DNA of 64,000 nucleotides from Streptomyces ferrugineus (GTDB lineage: Bacteria > Actinomycetota > Actinomycetes > Streptomycetales > Streptomycetaceae): positions 2,604,001 through 2,668,000 of the forward strand of contig NZ_CP063373.1 in the NCBI RefSeq assembly GCF_015160855.1. The letters run 5' to 3'. The position numbers and the translations under genes were made by a program. Every line of letters begins with the position of its first letter. Within the stretch, counting starts at the first letter, position 1. The notes under the pieces were generated by a model. That model worked only from the letters and a program-made list of their open reading frames with translations. It was not told the origin of the DNA and ran no database searches. Shown here piece after piece: positions 26,998 to 36,023 of the stretch.

Positions 26998-27486
26998 TCA
27001 CTTCGCCGCCCGCACATGCTCCCCGTCGCTCGGCCGCACGTCCCGCAGCAGGCAGGTCAGTCGCGCGCTGCACACCCGCCGACCCTGCTCGTCGCTGATC
27101 ACGATCTCGTACGTCGCCGTCGAGCGGCCCTGGTGCAGGGGCGTGGCCACGCCGGTGACGAGGCCGGAGCGCACGCCCCGGTGGTGGGTGCAGTTGAGGT
27201 CGACACCGACCGCGATCTTGGAGCTGCCGGCGTGCAGCATCGCCCCCACCGACCCGAGCGTCTCGGCGAGCACCGCGGAGGCGCCGCCGTGCAGCAGTCC
27301 GTACGGCTGGGTGTTCCCCTCCACCGGCATGGTCCCGACGACCCGCTCGGCGGAGGCTTCCAGTATCTGGACACCCATGCGCGTCCCGAGGTGCCCGGCG
27401 GAGAACAGGGCCGGCAGGTCGACGCCGAGCGCGGCGTACTCGTCGATGACCTCTTGCGGGAACTTCACGTGCTGCTGCTCGCCCAT
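26998..27486 (-). CDS. Hotdog-fold thioesterase, PaaI family
   Basis: A 162-residue acyl-CoA thioesterase of the PaaI/YbgC superfamily. The segment GNTQPYGLLHGGASAVLAETLGS is the characteristic motif: the glycine-rich turn positions the thioester and the downstream Glu acts in catalysis. VGVDLNCTHHRGVRSG forms the second conserved strand pair. The usual length for the family is 130-160 residues. The ATG at 27486 has GGAG upstream within a GGAGCCGGCTCC palindrome. It follows the molybdopterin oxidoreductase gene after 51 bp on the same strand and may share its transcript. The acyl substrate is unknown. Confidence 0.88.
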   Translation of the reverse strand: MGEQQHVKFPQEVIDEYAALGVDLPALFSAGHLGTRMGVQILEASAERVVGTMPVEGNTQPYGLLHGGASAVLAETLGSVGAMLHAGSSKIAVGVDLNCTHHRGVRSGLVTGVATPLHQGRSTATYEIVISDEQGRRVCSARLTCLLRDVRPSDGEHVRAAK

Positions 27487-27537
27487 GGAGCCGGCTCCGT
27501 TCGTCGTGCTCGATCGGTAAGGCGACTGAGCAAACGC

Positions 27538-29817
27538 TCAGTCGGTCGCCGATTGTTCCAGACGTACGACGACGGACTTGCTGGCCGGGGTGTTGCTGGT
27601 GTCCGCGGTGGCGTCCAGCGGGACCAGGACGTTGGTCTCCGGGTAGTAGGCGGCCGCGCAGCCGCGGGCCGTCGGATAGTGCACCACCCGGAAGCCGGGC
27701 GCCCGCCGCTCGATCCCGTCCCTCCACTCGCTCACCAGGTCGACGTACGACCCGTCGGCGATGTTCAGCCGCTGGGCGTCCTCCGGGTTGACCATGACGA
27801 CCCGGCGGCCGTTCCTGATCCCCCGGTAGCGGTCGTCCAGGCCGTAGATCGTGGTGTTGTACTGGTCGTGCGACCGCAGCGTCTGCAGCAGCAGCCGCCC
27901 TTGTGGCACCCGCGGGTACTCGATCGGGGCCGCGGTGAAGTTGGCCTTGCCGGTCGCCGTCGGGAAGCGGCGCTCGTCGCGCGGGGCGTGCGGGAGCGTG
28001 AAGCCGCCGGGACGGGCCACGCGCGCGTTGAAGTCCTCGAAACCGGGGATCACGCGCGCGATGCGGTCCCGGATCGTCGCGTAGTCCTTCTCGAACTCCT
28101 CCCACGGCGTCGGGCTGTCCTCGCCCAGCACCCGCCGCGCCAGCCGGCACACGATCGCCGGCTCCGACAGCAGATGGGTGCTCGCCGGCTCCAGCTTGCC
28201 CCGGGAGGCGTGGACCATGCCCATGGAGTCCTCGACGGTCACGAACTGCTCGCCGCCGCCCTGAAGGTCGCGCTCGGTGCGGCCGAGGGTGGGCAGGATC
28301 AGCGCACGGGCGCCGGTGACGGCATGGCTGCGGTTGAGCTTCGTCGACACGTGCACGGTCAGCCGGGCGCGCCGCATCGCCGCCTCGGTGACGTCGGTGT
28401 CGGGCGTGGCCGCCACGAAGTTGCCGCCCATCGCGAAGAAGACCTTCGCCTCGCCGTCGCGCATCGCCCGGATGGCCCGGACGACGTCGTAGCCGTGCTC
28501 GCGCGGCGGCGCGAAGCCGAACTCCTTCTCCAGGGCGTCCAGGAAGGCCGGGGCGGGCCGCTCGAAGATGCCCATCGTCCGGTCGCCTTGCACGTTCGAG
28601 TGACCGCGCACCGGGCACACGCCCGCGCCCGGGCGGCCGATGTTCCCGCGCAGCAGAAGGAAGTTGACGACCTCGCGGATGGTCGGCACCGAGTGCTTGT
28701 GCTGGGTCAGGCCCATGGCCCAGCACACGATGGTGCGCCGCGAGGCGAGGATCATCGCCATGGCCTTGTCGATGTCCTCGCGGGTGAGGCCGGTCGCCGT
28801 CAGGGTCTCGTCCCAGTCGGCGGCGCGGGCGGCCTCGGCGAACTCCTCGTAGCCATGGGTGTGCTCGCGGACGAACTCCTCGTCGAGCGCGCCCTCCGTC
28901 TGAAGGATCAGCTTGTTGAGGAGGCGGAAGAGAGCCTGGTCGCCGCCGATGCGGATCTGCAGGAACAAGTCGGTGAGCGCGGCGCCCTTGAGCATGCCCT
29001 GCGGGGTCTGCGGGTTCTTGAAGCGCTCCAGGCCGGCCTCGGGCAGCGGATTGACGGTGATGATCTTCGCCCCGGCCGCCTTGGCCTTCTCCAGGGCGGA
29101 GAGCATGCGCGGATGGTTCGTGCCCGGGTTCTGCCCGGCGACGATGATCAGGTCCGCCTTGTACAGGTCCTCGAGCAGGACGCTGCCCTTGCCGACGCCG
29201 ATGGTCTCGGACAGCGCCGACCCGGACGACTCGTGGCACATGTTGGAGCAGTCCGGCAGGTTGTTCGTGCCGAGCTCGCGCGCGAAGAGCTGGTAGAGGA
29301 ACGCGGCCTCGTTGCTGGTGCGGCCTGAGGTGTAGAAGACGGCCTCGTCGGGGGAGGCGAGGGCGGCGATCTCCTCGGCGACGATGTCGAAGGCGCGCTC
29401 CCAGGACACCGGCTCGTAGTGCGTGCCCCCTTCGGGCAGGTACATGGGGTGGGTGAGCCGCCCCTGCTGCCCCAGCCAGTAACCGCTCCTGGTCGCGAGG
29501 TCGGCGACCGGGTGCGCGGCGAAGAACTCCGGGGTGACCCGGCGCAGGGTGGCCTCCTCGGCCACCGCCTTCGCGCCGTTCTCACAGAACTCCGCCTTGT
29601 GCCGGTGGTCCGGCTCCGGCCAGGCGCAGCCCGGGCAGTCGAACCCGTTCTTCTGATTGACGCTGAGCAGTGTCAGCATGGTCCGCTTCACGCCCATCTG
29701 CTGCCGCGCGATGCGCAGGGTGTGCCCGATGGCGGGCAGTCCCGCCGCCGCGTGCTGCGGCTCGGCGACCTGCGGCGCGTCCTGAACCGGATCACCCTTG
29801 GGCGGCTTGGTGGCCAT
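27538..29817 (-). CDS. FdhF/YdeP-type molybdopterin oxidoreductase
   Basis: A 759-residue member of the molybdopterin oxidoreductase superfamily, closest to YdeP/FdhF-like proteins rather than true formate dehydrogenases. The N-terminal CPGCAWP and EFCENGAKA place an iron-sulfur or ligand site. FYTSGRTSNEAAFLYQLFAR, NLPDCSNMCHESSG and GQNPGTNHPRMLSALEKAK build the cofactor-binding domains. LRGNIGRPGAGVCPVRGHSNVQGDRTMGI is diagnostic and is shortened here to GRPGAGVCPVRGHSNVQGD. The C-terminal pterin-binding domain contains LLQTLRSHDQYNTTIYG. There is no Tat signal, so it is cytoplasmic. The ATG at 29817 follows AAGGAG. Electron partner and substrate are unknown; acid resistance is suggested for YdeP in enteric bacteria. 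Confidence 0.9.
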   Translation of the reverse strand: MATKPPKGDPVQDAPQVAEPQHAAAGLPAIGHTLRIARQQMGVKRTMLTLLSVNQKNGFDCPGCAWPEPDHRHKAEFCENGAKAVAEEATLRRVTPEFFAAHPVADLATRSGYWLGQQGRLTHPMYLPEGGTHYEPVSWERAFDIVAEEIAALASPDEAVFYTSGRTSNEAAFLYQLFARELGTNNLPDCSNMCHESSGSALSETIGVGKGSVLLEDLYKADLIIVAGQNPGTNHPRMLSALEKAKAAGAKIITVNPLPEAGLERFKNPQTPQGMLKGAALTDLFLQIRIGGDQALFRLLNKLILQTEGALDEEFVREHTHGYEEFAEAARAADWDETLTATGLTREDIDKAMAMILASRRTIVCWAMGLTQHKHSVPTIREVVNFLLLRGNIGRPGAGVCPVRGHSNVQGDRTMGIFERPAPAFLDALEKEFGFAPPREHGYDVVRAIRAMRDGEAKVFFAMGGNFVAATPDTDVTEAAMRRARLTVHVSTKLNRSHAVTGARALILPTLGRTERDLQGGGEQFVTVEDSMGMVHASRGKLEPASTHLLSEPAIVCRLARRVLGEDSPTPWEEFEKDYATIRDRIARVIPGFEDFNARVARPGGFTLPHAPRDERRFPTATGKANFTAAPIEYPRVPQGRLLLQTLRSHDQYNTTIYGLDDRYRGIRNGRRVVMVNPEDAQRLNIADGSYVDLVSEWRDGIERRAPGFRVVHYPTARGCAAAYYPETNVLVPLDATADTSNTPASKSVVVRLEQSATD

Positions 29818-29865
29818 CGCGCACTCCTTCGCACCTACACGTGTGAGCTACATCTCCGATCCTCG

Positions 29866-29890
29866 CACGCCCCACCGACAACGGGGCGTG
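29866..29890. promoter_or_regulatory. Hairpin in the spacer between oxidoreductase and polA
   Basis: CACGCCCC (29866-29873) pairs with GGGGCGTG (29883-29890) over 9 nt. It lies between the two divergent starts and could be an operator or a 5' UTR structure of the oxidoreductase message. An ACACGTGT palindrome (29837-29844) is closer to that start. Confidence 0.4.
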
Positions 29891-29962
29891 AGGTCCCAGC
29901 ACCCGGACTCCGCCCCGCTGCGGGCTCCCGCGCGGGGCCGTACTCCCCCGATGGGGACCGAC

Positions 29963-29984
29963 TGTCAGTGGGGCGTGGCAGGAT
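29963..29984 (+). promoter_or_regulatory. Probable DNA-damage-type promoter of polA
   Basis: TGTCAGTGG (29963-29971), 7 bp, then CAGGAT (29979-29984) as -10, ending 7 bp before the GTG start. This resembles the RecA/LexA-independent promoter reported in mycobacteria (TGTCRGTGg-N8-TAnnnT, recognised with PafBC). The -10 lacks the first T, so it may be weak. The message would be leaderless. Confidence 0.55.
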
Positions 29985-29991
29985 CGGGGGC

Positions 29992-32718
29992 GTGGCAGAG
30001 ACAGCATCGAAGCAGACCGACAACAGCCCCGGCGGCAGCCGACCGCGCCTGATGCTCATGGACGGGCACTCGCTGGCGTACCGCGCCTTCTTCGCGCTGC
30101 CCGCGGAAAACTTCACGACCGCGACGGGCCAGCCGACGAACGCGATCTACGGCTTCGCGTCGATGCTGGCCAACACGCTGCGCGACGAGGCGCCCACCCA
30201 CTTCGCGGTGGCCTTCGACGTGTCCCGCAAGACATGGCGCTCCGAGGAGTTCACCGAGTACAAGGCGAACCGCTCCAAGACCCCGGACGAGTTCAAGGGC
30301 CAGGTCGAGCTGATCGGCGAGCTGCTCGACGCGATGCACGTCTCGCGGTTCGCCATCGACGGCTTCGAGGCCGACGACGTGATCGCCACCCTCGCCACCC
30401 AGGCCGAGGCGGCCGGCTTCGAGGTGCTGATCGTCACCGGCGACCGCGACTCCTTCCAGCTCGTCAGCGAGCACACCACGGTGCTGTACCCGACCAAGGG
30501 CGTCTCCGAGCTGACCCGCTTCACCCCGGAGAAGGTCTTCGAGAAGTACGGCCTGACGCCCGCCCAGTACCCCGACTTCGCGGCCCTGCGCGGCGACCCC
30601 TCCGACAACCTGCCGGGCATCCCGGGCGTCGGCGAGAAGACCGCCGCGAAGTGGATCAACCAGTTCGGCTCGTTCGCGGAGCTGGTCGAGCGCGTCGAGG
30701 AGGTCAAGGGCAAGGCCGGCCAGAACCTCCGCGACCACCTGGAGGCGGTCAAGCTCAACCGCCGGCTGACCGAGCTGGAGCGGGGGGTCGAGCTGCCCAA
30801 GACCGTCACCGACCTCGCGCGCGAGGCGTACGACCGCAAGGCCGTATCGATGGTCCTGGACACCCTGGAGATCAGGAACCCGTCCCTGCGCGAGCGTCTC
30901 TTCGGCGTGGACCCGGGCGCCGAGGAGGCGGAGACCACCCCGATCGCCACCGACGGCGTGGAGCTGGACGGCACGGTGCTCGGCACCGGCGAGCTGGCGC
31001 CGTGGCTGGCGGAGCACGGCGACCGGCCACTCGGCGTGGCCACCGTCGACACCTGGGCGCTGGGCACCGGCTCGGTCACCGAGGTCGCGCTCGCGGCGGG
31101 TGACGGCGCGGCCGCCTGGTTCGACCCGGCGCAGCTGGACGAGGCCGACGAGCAGGCGTTCGCGGCCTGGCTGGCCGACGCCGCGAGGCCGAAGGTCTTC
31201 CACAACGCCAAGGGCGCGATGCGGGTCTTCGCCGAGCACGGCTGGAGCATCGAGGGCGTGCGCATGGACACCGCGCTCGCCGCCTACCTGGTCAAGCCGG
31301 GCCGCCGCTCCTTCGACCTGGACGCGCTGTCCCTGGAGTACCTGCACCGCGAGCTGGCCCCCGCCGCCGCGGCCGACGGCCAGCTCGCCTTCGGCACGGA
31401 CGACGGCGCCGAGGCCGACGCGCTGATGATCCAGGCCCGCGCGGTCCTCGACCTGGGCGAGGCCTTCGAGAGCCGCCTTCAGGAGGTCGGCGCCGCGGAC
31501 CTGCTGCGGGACATGGAACTGCCGACCTCGGCCCTGCTGGCCCGGATGGAGCGGCACGGCATCGCGGCCGACCGGGCCCACCTGGAGGCCATGGAGCAGA
31601 TGTTCGCGGGCGCCGTCCAGCAGGCGGTGAAGGAAGCGCACGCGGCGGCCGGGCGCGAGTTCAACCTGGGCTCGCCCAAGCAGCTCCAGGAGGTCCTCTT
31701 CGGCGAGCTGGCCCTGCCCAAGACGAAGAAGACCAAGACCGGCTACACGACCGACGCCGACGCACTCGCCTGGCTCGCCGGCCAGACCGAGAACGAACTG
31801 CCGGTCATCATGCTGCGCCACCGCGAGCAGGCGAAGCTCCGCGTCACCGTCGAGGGCCTGATCAAGACGATCGCGACGGACGGCCGGATCCACACCACCT
31901 TCAACCAGACGGTCGCGGCGACCGGCCGCCTCTCCTCGACCGACCCGAACCTGCAGAACATCCCGGTCCGCACCGACGAGGGCCGGGCGATCCGCCGGGG
32001 CTTCGTGGTCGGCGAGGGCTTCGAGTCCCTGATGACCGCGGACTACAGCCAGATCGAACTGCGCGTGATGGCCCACCTGTCCGAGGACGAGGGCCTGATC
32101 GAGGCGTTCACCTCGGGCGAGGACCTGCACACCACGGCCGCCTCGCAGGTGTTCGCCGTGGAGCCCACCGCGGTGGACGCGGAGATGCGCCGCAAGATCA
32201 AGGCGATGTCGTACGGCCTGGCGTACGGCCTGTCGGCCTTCGGCCTCTCCCAGCAGCTCAACATCGACGCGGGCGAGGCCCGGGCCCTGATGGACGCCTA
32301 CTTCGAGCGCTTCGGCGGCGTACGGGACTATCTGCGCCGCGCGGTCGACGAGGCACGGGCGACGGGCTACACGGCGACCCTCTTCGGCCGCCGCCGCTAC
32401 CTCCCCGACCTCAACAGCGACAACCGCCAGCGCCGCGAGGCCGCCGAGCGCATGGCCCTCAACGCCCCCATCCAGGGCACGGCGGCGGACATCGTCAAGA
32501 TCGCCATGCTCAATGTGGACCGGGCCCTGCGCGAGGCGAACCTCTCCTCCCGCATGCTCCTCCAGGTCCACGACGAAATCGTGCTGGAGATCGCCCCCGG
32601 CGAGCGCGAGGCCGCGGAGGCACTGGTCCGCCAGGAGATGTCCAACGCGGTCCACCTCAGGGTGCCGCTGGGCGTCTCGGTGGGCGCGGGTGCGGACTGG
32701 GAGTCGGCGGCGCACTAG
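29992..32718 (+). CDS. polA: DNA polymerase I
   Basis: A 908-residue family A polymerase for Okazaki maturation and repair synthesis. The 5'-3' exonuclease (about 1-300) begins LMLMDGHSLAYRAFFALP and has FEADDVIATLA and GDRDSFQLV. A middle domain (about 325-490) occupies the place of the proofreading exonuclease, but its acidic metal ligands are not evident. The polymerase domain holds motif A DYSQIELRVMAHL, motif B RRKIKAMSYGLAYGLSAFGL and motif C LLQVHDEIVLE. The GTG at 29992 fits a leaderless start behind the promoter at 29963. Length agrees with other Streptomyces PolA. A repeat-type hairpin follows. Confidence 0.97.
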   Translation: MAETASKQTDNSPGGSRPRLMLMDGHSLAYRAFFALPAENFTTATGQPTNAIYGFASMLANTLRDEAPTHFAVAFDVSRKTWRSEEFTEYKANRSKTPDEFKGQVELIGELLDAMHVSRFAIDGFEADDVIATLATQAEAAGFEVLIVTGDRDSFQLVSEHTTVLYPTKGVSELTRFTPEKVFEKYGLTPAQYPDFAALRGDPSDNLPGIPGVGEKTAAKWINQFGSFAELVERVEEVKGKAGQNLRDHLEAVKLNRRLTELERGVELPKTVTDLAREAYDRKAVSMVLDTLEIRNPSLRERLFGVDPGAEEAETTPIATDGVELDGTVLGTGELAPWLAEHGDRPLGVATVDTWALGTGSVTEVALAAGDGAAAWFDPAQLDEADEQAFAAWLADAARPKVFHNAKGAMRVFAEHGWSIEGVRMDTALAAYLVKPGRRSFDLDALSLEYLHRELAPAAAADGQLAFGTDDGAEADALMIQARAVLDLGEAFESRLQEVGAADLLRDMELPTSALLARMERHGIAADRAHLEAMEQMFAGAVQQAVKEAHAAAGREFNLGSPKQLQEVLFGELALPKTKKTKTGYTTDADALAWLAGQTENELPVIMLRHREQAKLRVTVEGLIKTIATDGRIHTTFNQTVAATGRLSSTDPNLQNIPVRTDEGRAIRRGFVVGEGFESLMTADYSQIELRVMAHLSEDEGLIEAFTSGEDLHTTAASQVFAVEPTAVDAEMRRKIKAMSYGLAYGLSAFGLSQQLNIDAGEARALMDAYFERFGGVRDYLRRAVDEARATGYTATLFGRRRYLPDLNSDNRQRREAAERMALNAPIQGTAADIVKIAMLNVDRALREANLSSRMLLQVHDEIVLEIAPGEREAAEALVRQEMSNAVHLRVPLGVSVGAGADWESAAH

Positions 32719-32750
32719 CCGTTCGGCAACATATCGACGCCGGATCAGTT

Positions 32751-32773
32751 CCCCGCGCCCAAGGGGCGCGGGG
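32751..32773. terminator. Terminator hairpin within a common Streptomyces intergenic element
   Basis: CCCCGCGCCC (32751-32760) pairs with GGGCGCGGGG (32764-32773) over 3 nt. The flanking AGTTCCCCGCGCCC and GCGGCTCCGCCGCG-like strings belong to a family dispersed between Streptomyces genes. It lies between convergent polA and DUF4184. Confidence 0.8.
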
Positions 32774-32869
32774 CTGTGACATCAGCGGCTCCGCCGCGGG
32801 GCGCGACCAGCCACGAACAACCCGCACCCCCCATCCCACAACAACCCGGCAGACGTGCAGGAACCCGGC

Positions 32870-33754
32870 TCAACCCCCGGAGGGACGCGCCGCCCGACCG
32901 CTACGGCTCGGCTCCCTCCCGGCATCGCCGGCACCCGCACCCGTACTGCCAGAGCCCGCAGCCGGACGCCACACCCTGACCCCCAGGGCGTACAGCGGCA
33001 GCCCCAGGACGAGCCCCGCGCCCGCCCCGAAACACAGGGTCGGGATCAGCTCCCAGTACTTCGCGGTGGACCCCCAGTAAGCCCACCAGCGCGCCGCCCG
33101 CTGCACCGCCGCCACCCCGGCCAACCCGCCGATCACCGCGCAGGCCAGCCACCGGTCCCGTGCCGAAAGCACCGGTACCCCCACCGGCGCGGCGGCAGGG
33201 GACCGCCGTAGCGCCACGACCACGAACGCGACGATGACGAGCGCCGCCACCGCCGAGCCGCCGTACTGCAGATACCAGTACAGGGGCGACCCCGCGATCT
33301 CCTCGCCCAGGACCGGGAACAGCCGCATCCCCCAGCGGTCGAGATGGGTGAACGCGTCCCAGACGACGTGCGTCAGGGAGCCCAGTGCGGCGGAGGCGTA
33401 CCAACTCGCCGCCAGCGACGGCCGGACACGCGCGCGTGGCGCCCCGCAGCGCAGCAGCGTGGCCATCCGTGCCTGCCGCCGCACCGGCAGCAGTGCCACC
33501 AGCGGTTCGCGCAGCAGGAGCCACAGGCCCACCAGCGCCCAGGCGACCACCACATCGACCGTGAACACGCCCGCGAACGAGTGCGTGACATCGCCGAACT
33601 CCATCGCCCCCGGCAGGACACTCGCCGCGTAGTAGGTCATGTCGGGAGCAAAGGACCCCGCCACCAACACGGCCGGCGCCAGCGTGCCCCGGCCGGTTCC
33701 GTCGGTGCGTACGGCGGGCAGTACGGCCGCCGCATGACTGAGCGTGAACGGCAA
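32870..33754 (-). CDS. DUF4184 family membrane protein
   Basis: A 294-residue integral membrane protein. The first residues MPFTLSHAAAVLP are the DUF4184 hallmark and carry a conserved His. Next come SFAPDMTYY and GSLTHVVWDAFTH, whose His/Asp residues recall metal-dependent membrane hydrolases of the YdjM/metal-dependent hydrolase type. About five to six membrane helices are visible, including VVVAWALVGLWLLL and AVAALVIVAFVVVAL. The tail is Ser/Arg-rich. The TTG start at 33754 is fixed by AAGGAG at 5-nt spacing and by the family's N-terminus. Function unknown. It converges on polA and is divergent from the transglycosylase-like gene. Confidence 0.85.
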   Translation of the reverse strand: MPFTLSHAAAVLPAVRTDGTGRGTLAPAVLVAGSFAPDMTYYAASVLPGAMEFGDVTHSFAGVFTVDVVVAWALVGLWLLLREPLVALLPVRRQARMATLLRCGAPRARVRPSLAASWYASAALGSLTHVVWDAFTHLDRWGMRLFPVLGEEIAGSPLYWYLQYGGSAVAALVIVAFVVVALRRSPAAAPVGVPVLSARDRWLACAVIGGLAGVAAVQRAARWWAYWGSTAKYWELIPTLCFGAGAGLVLGLPLYALGVRVWRPAAGSGSTGAGAGDAGREPSRSGRAARPSGG

Positions 33755-33976
33755 CAGGGCTCCTTGTGCGGTTGATTGACGGGACGGTTCGGGCCCGGGT
33801 TTGGTGAAGCCAGTATGCGCGACATCTGACAGCCGGATCGCATATGGCTAAATGGTGAAAATCGGACACCAATGGGTGCCCGTGCAAAGGAAGTTGTCGT
33901 AGGGTCGCCTGGGTCACCACGGCGAGCCCGCCAGACAGAGGCGGGCGCCCGGGCGTCCAGGGGAGGGGTCCATTTC

Positions 33977-35728
33977 ATGGCGGCGCAATTCGGCAGGCTC
34001 CGCAAGGGCGCGGTGAACACCACGGTCGCCGCGGTCGTGGTCGCGGCACTGGCCGCGTCCCAGGCTCCGGGAGTGACGACCGACGACGCCGGCCGAAGAG
34101 TCTCCACCGGAACCCAGCCCTCGCCGGACACGCCCGCCGAGAACAGCGCCACCGGCAACTCGCCGTACTACACCGACCTGCCGCCGCTGAACAGCCCCAA
34201 CCCCTCGCCCAGCGCCGACGACGACACCCCCGTCGCCACCGGCGAGAGCGAGGCGGGCATCCCCGCGACCGTCCTCGACGCCTACAAGAAGGCCGAGGCC
34301 GCGCTCCGGGAGGCCAAGCCCGGCTGCAACCTCCAGTGGCAGCTCCTCGCGGCCATCGGCAAGGTCGAGTCCGGCCAGGCCCGCGGCGGCCGCGTCGACG
34401 CCGACGGCAACACCCTCTCCGCGATACTCGGCCCCCAGCTCAACGGCAACGGCTTCGCCAGCATCAGCGACACCGACGGCGGCGCCTACGACGGGGACAG
34501 CTCCTACGACCGCGCCGTCGGCCCCATGCAGTTCATCCCGTCCACCTGGAAGTGGGCCGGCCGCGACGGCAACGGCGACGGCCGGAAGAACCCCAACAAC
34601 GTCTACGACGCCGCGCTCGCCGCCGCCCACTATCTGTGCCGCTACGGCTGGGACCTGTCCACCCAGGGCGACCTGGACCGCGCGATCCTCAGCTACAACA
34701 ACTCGCGGGACTACCTGAACCTGGTCCTGAGGTGGCTGGAGTACTACCGCAAGGGCACCCACGAGATCCCGGACGGCACCGGCACCCTCCCGTCCGACCG
34801 CAGCGACGACCACGCGGGGGCCAGTCCCTCGCCGTCGCCCACGCCGTCGAAGACACCCACGCCGTCGAAGACGCCCGGCGGCTCCGCCAAGCCCGGCGGC
34901 AACAGCGGCGGCTCCACGAGCCCCAAGCCGACCCCGCCGAGCACGACCCCGCCGAGTACGCCGCCGCCCAGCACGACGCCGCCCACCCCCACCGACACGG
35001 TCCACCACCTGGAGGACAGGGGCACCGCCAAGCTCACCGCGACGGCCGGCGACACCTTCGCCGGGCGGATCCGCACCCGCGCCGAGACCAAGGCCGGCGA
35101 GGGCGTCGCCAAGGTCCGCGTCCGCTTCACGATCGTCGGCACCACCGACGCCGCCTTCAGCAACGGCGAGAAGTACGCCACGACCCTCACCAACCTCTCC
35201 GGCGAGGCGGTGGCGCCCACGCTCAAGGCGGGCGAGAACACCGGGACGTTCGTCGTCCGGGCCACCGTCGTCGGCCGTACGATCACCGGCCTCGACTACA
35301 AGGCCACCGTCACCGAGCGCGCCGCCGACACCCTGACCCGCACCGGCGACAGCGAGCTCATCTGCACGCCTGGCGGCGAGTTCGCCGACCAGGTCGAGGT
35401 GAAGGCGACGTACCAGGGCGCCGTGGCCGACAAGGTCGCGGCCACCGCCACCCTCGTCAAGGCGGCCGACGACCCGACCGAGAACGACAAGGGCCCCTAC
35501 TTCAAGGACGCCGACGGCAAGGCCGTACGCACCCTGAAGGACCTGGAGACGGACGCCGAGGGCCTGCTCAAGCTGCCCAAGCTGTACGCCGACGACGCCA
35601 CCGGCACCTTCCTGCTCCGCATCGCCACCTCCGGCGGCGCGACCCTCACCGTCGAGCTGAAGGTGGCGGCCGAGTCGGCGGAGCCGACGCAGGAGCCGGC
35701 GAGCCCGTCGGCGAGCCCCAGCACCTGA
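33977..35728 (+). CDS. Secreted lytic transglycosylase-like protein with Ig-like tail
   Basis: A 583-residue cell-wall enzyme. An N-terminal hydrophobic signal (about 12-30) is followed by a disordered Ser/Pro/Thr stretch. The lytic murein transglycosylase domain (about 90-235) has AAIGKVESGQARGG with the catalytic Glu, AVGPMQFIPSTWKWAGRDGNGDG and AAHYLCRYGWDL. A Pro/Ser/Thr/Lys linker (about 245-320) leads to two beta-rich Ig-like repeats that may bind wall polymers or anchor the protein. GGAGGGG precedes ATG 33977. It cuts peptidoglycan between MurNAc and GlcNAc, perhaps for growth or sporulation. A hairpin with a TTCG loop ends the unit. Confidence 0.88.
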   Translation: MAAQFGRLRKGAVNTTVAAVVVAALAASQAPGVTTDDAGRRVSTGTQPSPDTPAENSATGNSPYYTDLPPLNSPNPSPSADDDTPVATGESEAGIPATVLDAYKKAEAALREAKPGCNLQWQLLAAIGKVESGQARGGRVDADGNTLSAILGPQLNGNGFASISDTDGGAYDGDSSYDRAVGPMQFIPSTWKWAGRDGNGDGRKNPNNVYDAALAAAHYLCRYGWDLSTQGDLDRAILSYNNSRDYLNLVLRWLEYYRKGTHEIPDGTGTLPSDRSDDHAGASPSPSPTPSKTPTPSKTPGGSAKPGGNSGGSTSPKPTPPSTTPPSTPPPSTTPPTPTDTVHHLEDRGTAKLTATAGDTFAGRIRTRAETKAGEGVAKVRVRFTIVGTTDAAFSNGEKYATTLTNLSGEAVAPTLKAGENTGTFVVRATVVGRTITGLDYKATVTERAADTLTRTGDSELICTPGGEFADQVEVKATYQGAVADKVAATATLVKAADDPTENDKGPYFKDADGKAVRTLKDLETDAEGLLKLPKLYADDATGTFLLRIATSGGATLTVELKVAAESAEPTQEPASPSASPST

Positions 35729-35744
35729 TCGCTCCCACGACCAT

Positions 35745-35774
35745 GGCGGCGCCCCTCTTCGGAGGGGCGCCGCC
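35745..35774 (+). terminator. Terminator with TTCG tetraloop
   Basis: GGCGGCGCCCCTC (35745-35757) and GAGGGGCGCCGCC (35762-35774) make a perfect 13-bp stem closed by TTCG, 16 bp after the transglycosylase stop. Confidence 0.9.
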
Positions 35775-35862
35775 GTCGTGTGCGACGTGTTCTCATCTCG
35801 CCCACCCGTTGCTACGGTGCCGAACCTGACGACCTATCAGTTCCAGTCCGTCGGGAGGCCGT

Positions 35863-35997
35863 ATGCGCGCCCTGATCGCCGCCGCGACCGGACTCGCCGT
35901 CGCCCTCGCCCTGGTCCTCGCGCTCACCGCGATGGGCTCGCCGGCGGGTGAGACATCCCCCAAGCCGCTGCTGACGACGGTGCCCGCACACCCGTAA
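35863..35997 (+). CDS. SPW_0924-family micro-protein, 44 residues
   Basis: A 44-residue protein: a basic start, one membrane helix (about 3-24, LIAAATGLAVALALVLALTA) and a short exported tail GSPAGETSPKPLLTTVPAHP. The sequence fits the conserved Streptomyces SPW_0924 family as I recall it. GGGAGG lies 6 nt ahead of the ATG. The next gene, DUF3068, starts 26 bp downstream and the two are probably co-transcribed. Its role is unknown; one may guess it assists the DUF3068 membrane protein. Confidence 0.8.
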   Translation: MRALIAAATGLAVALALVLALTAMGSPAGETSPKPLLTTVPAHP

Positions 35998-36023
35998 CCG
36001 CCCCGTCCGGGAGGGAGGCCGAG

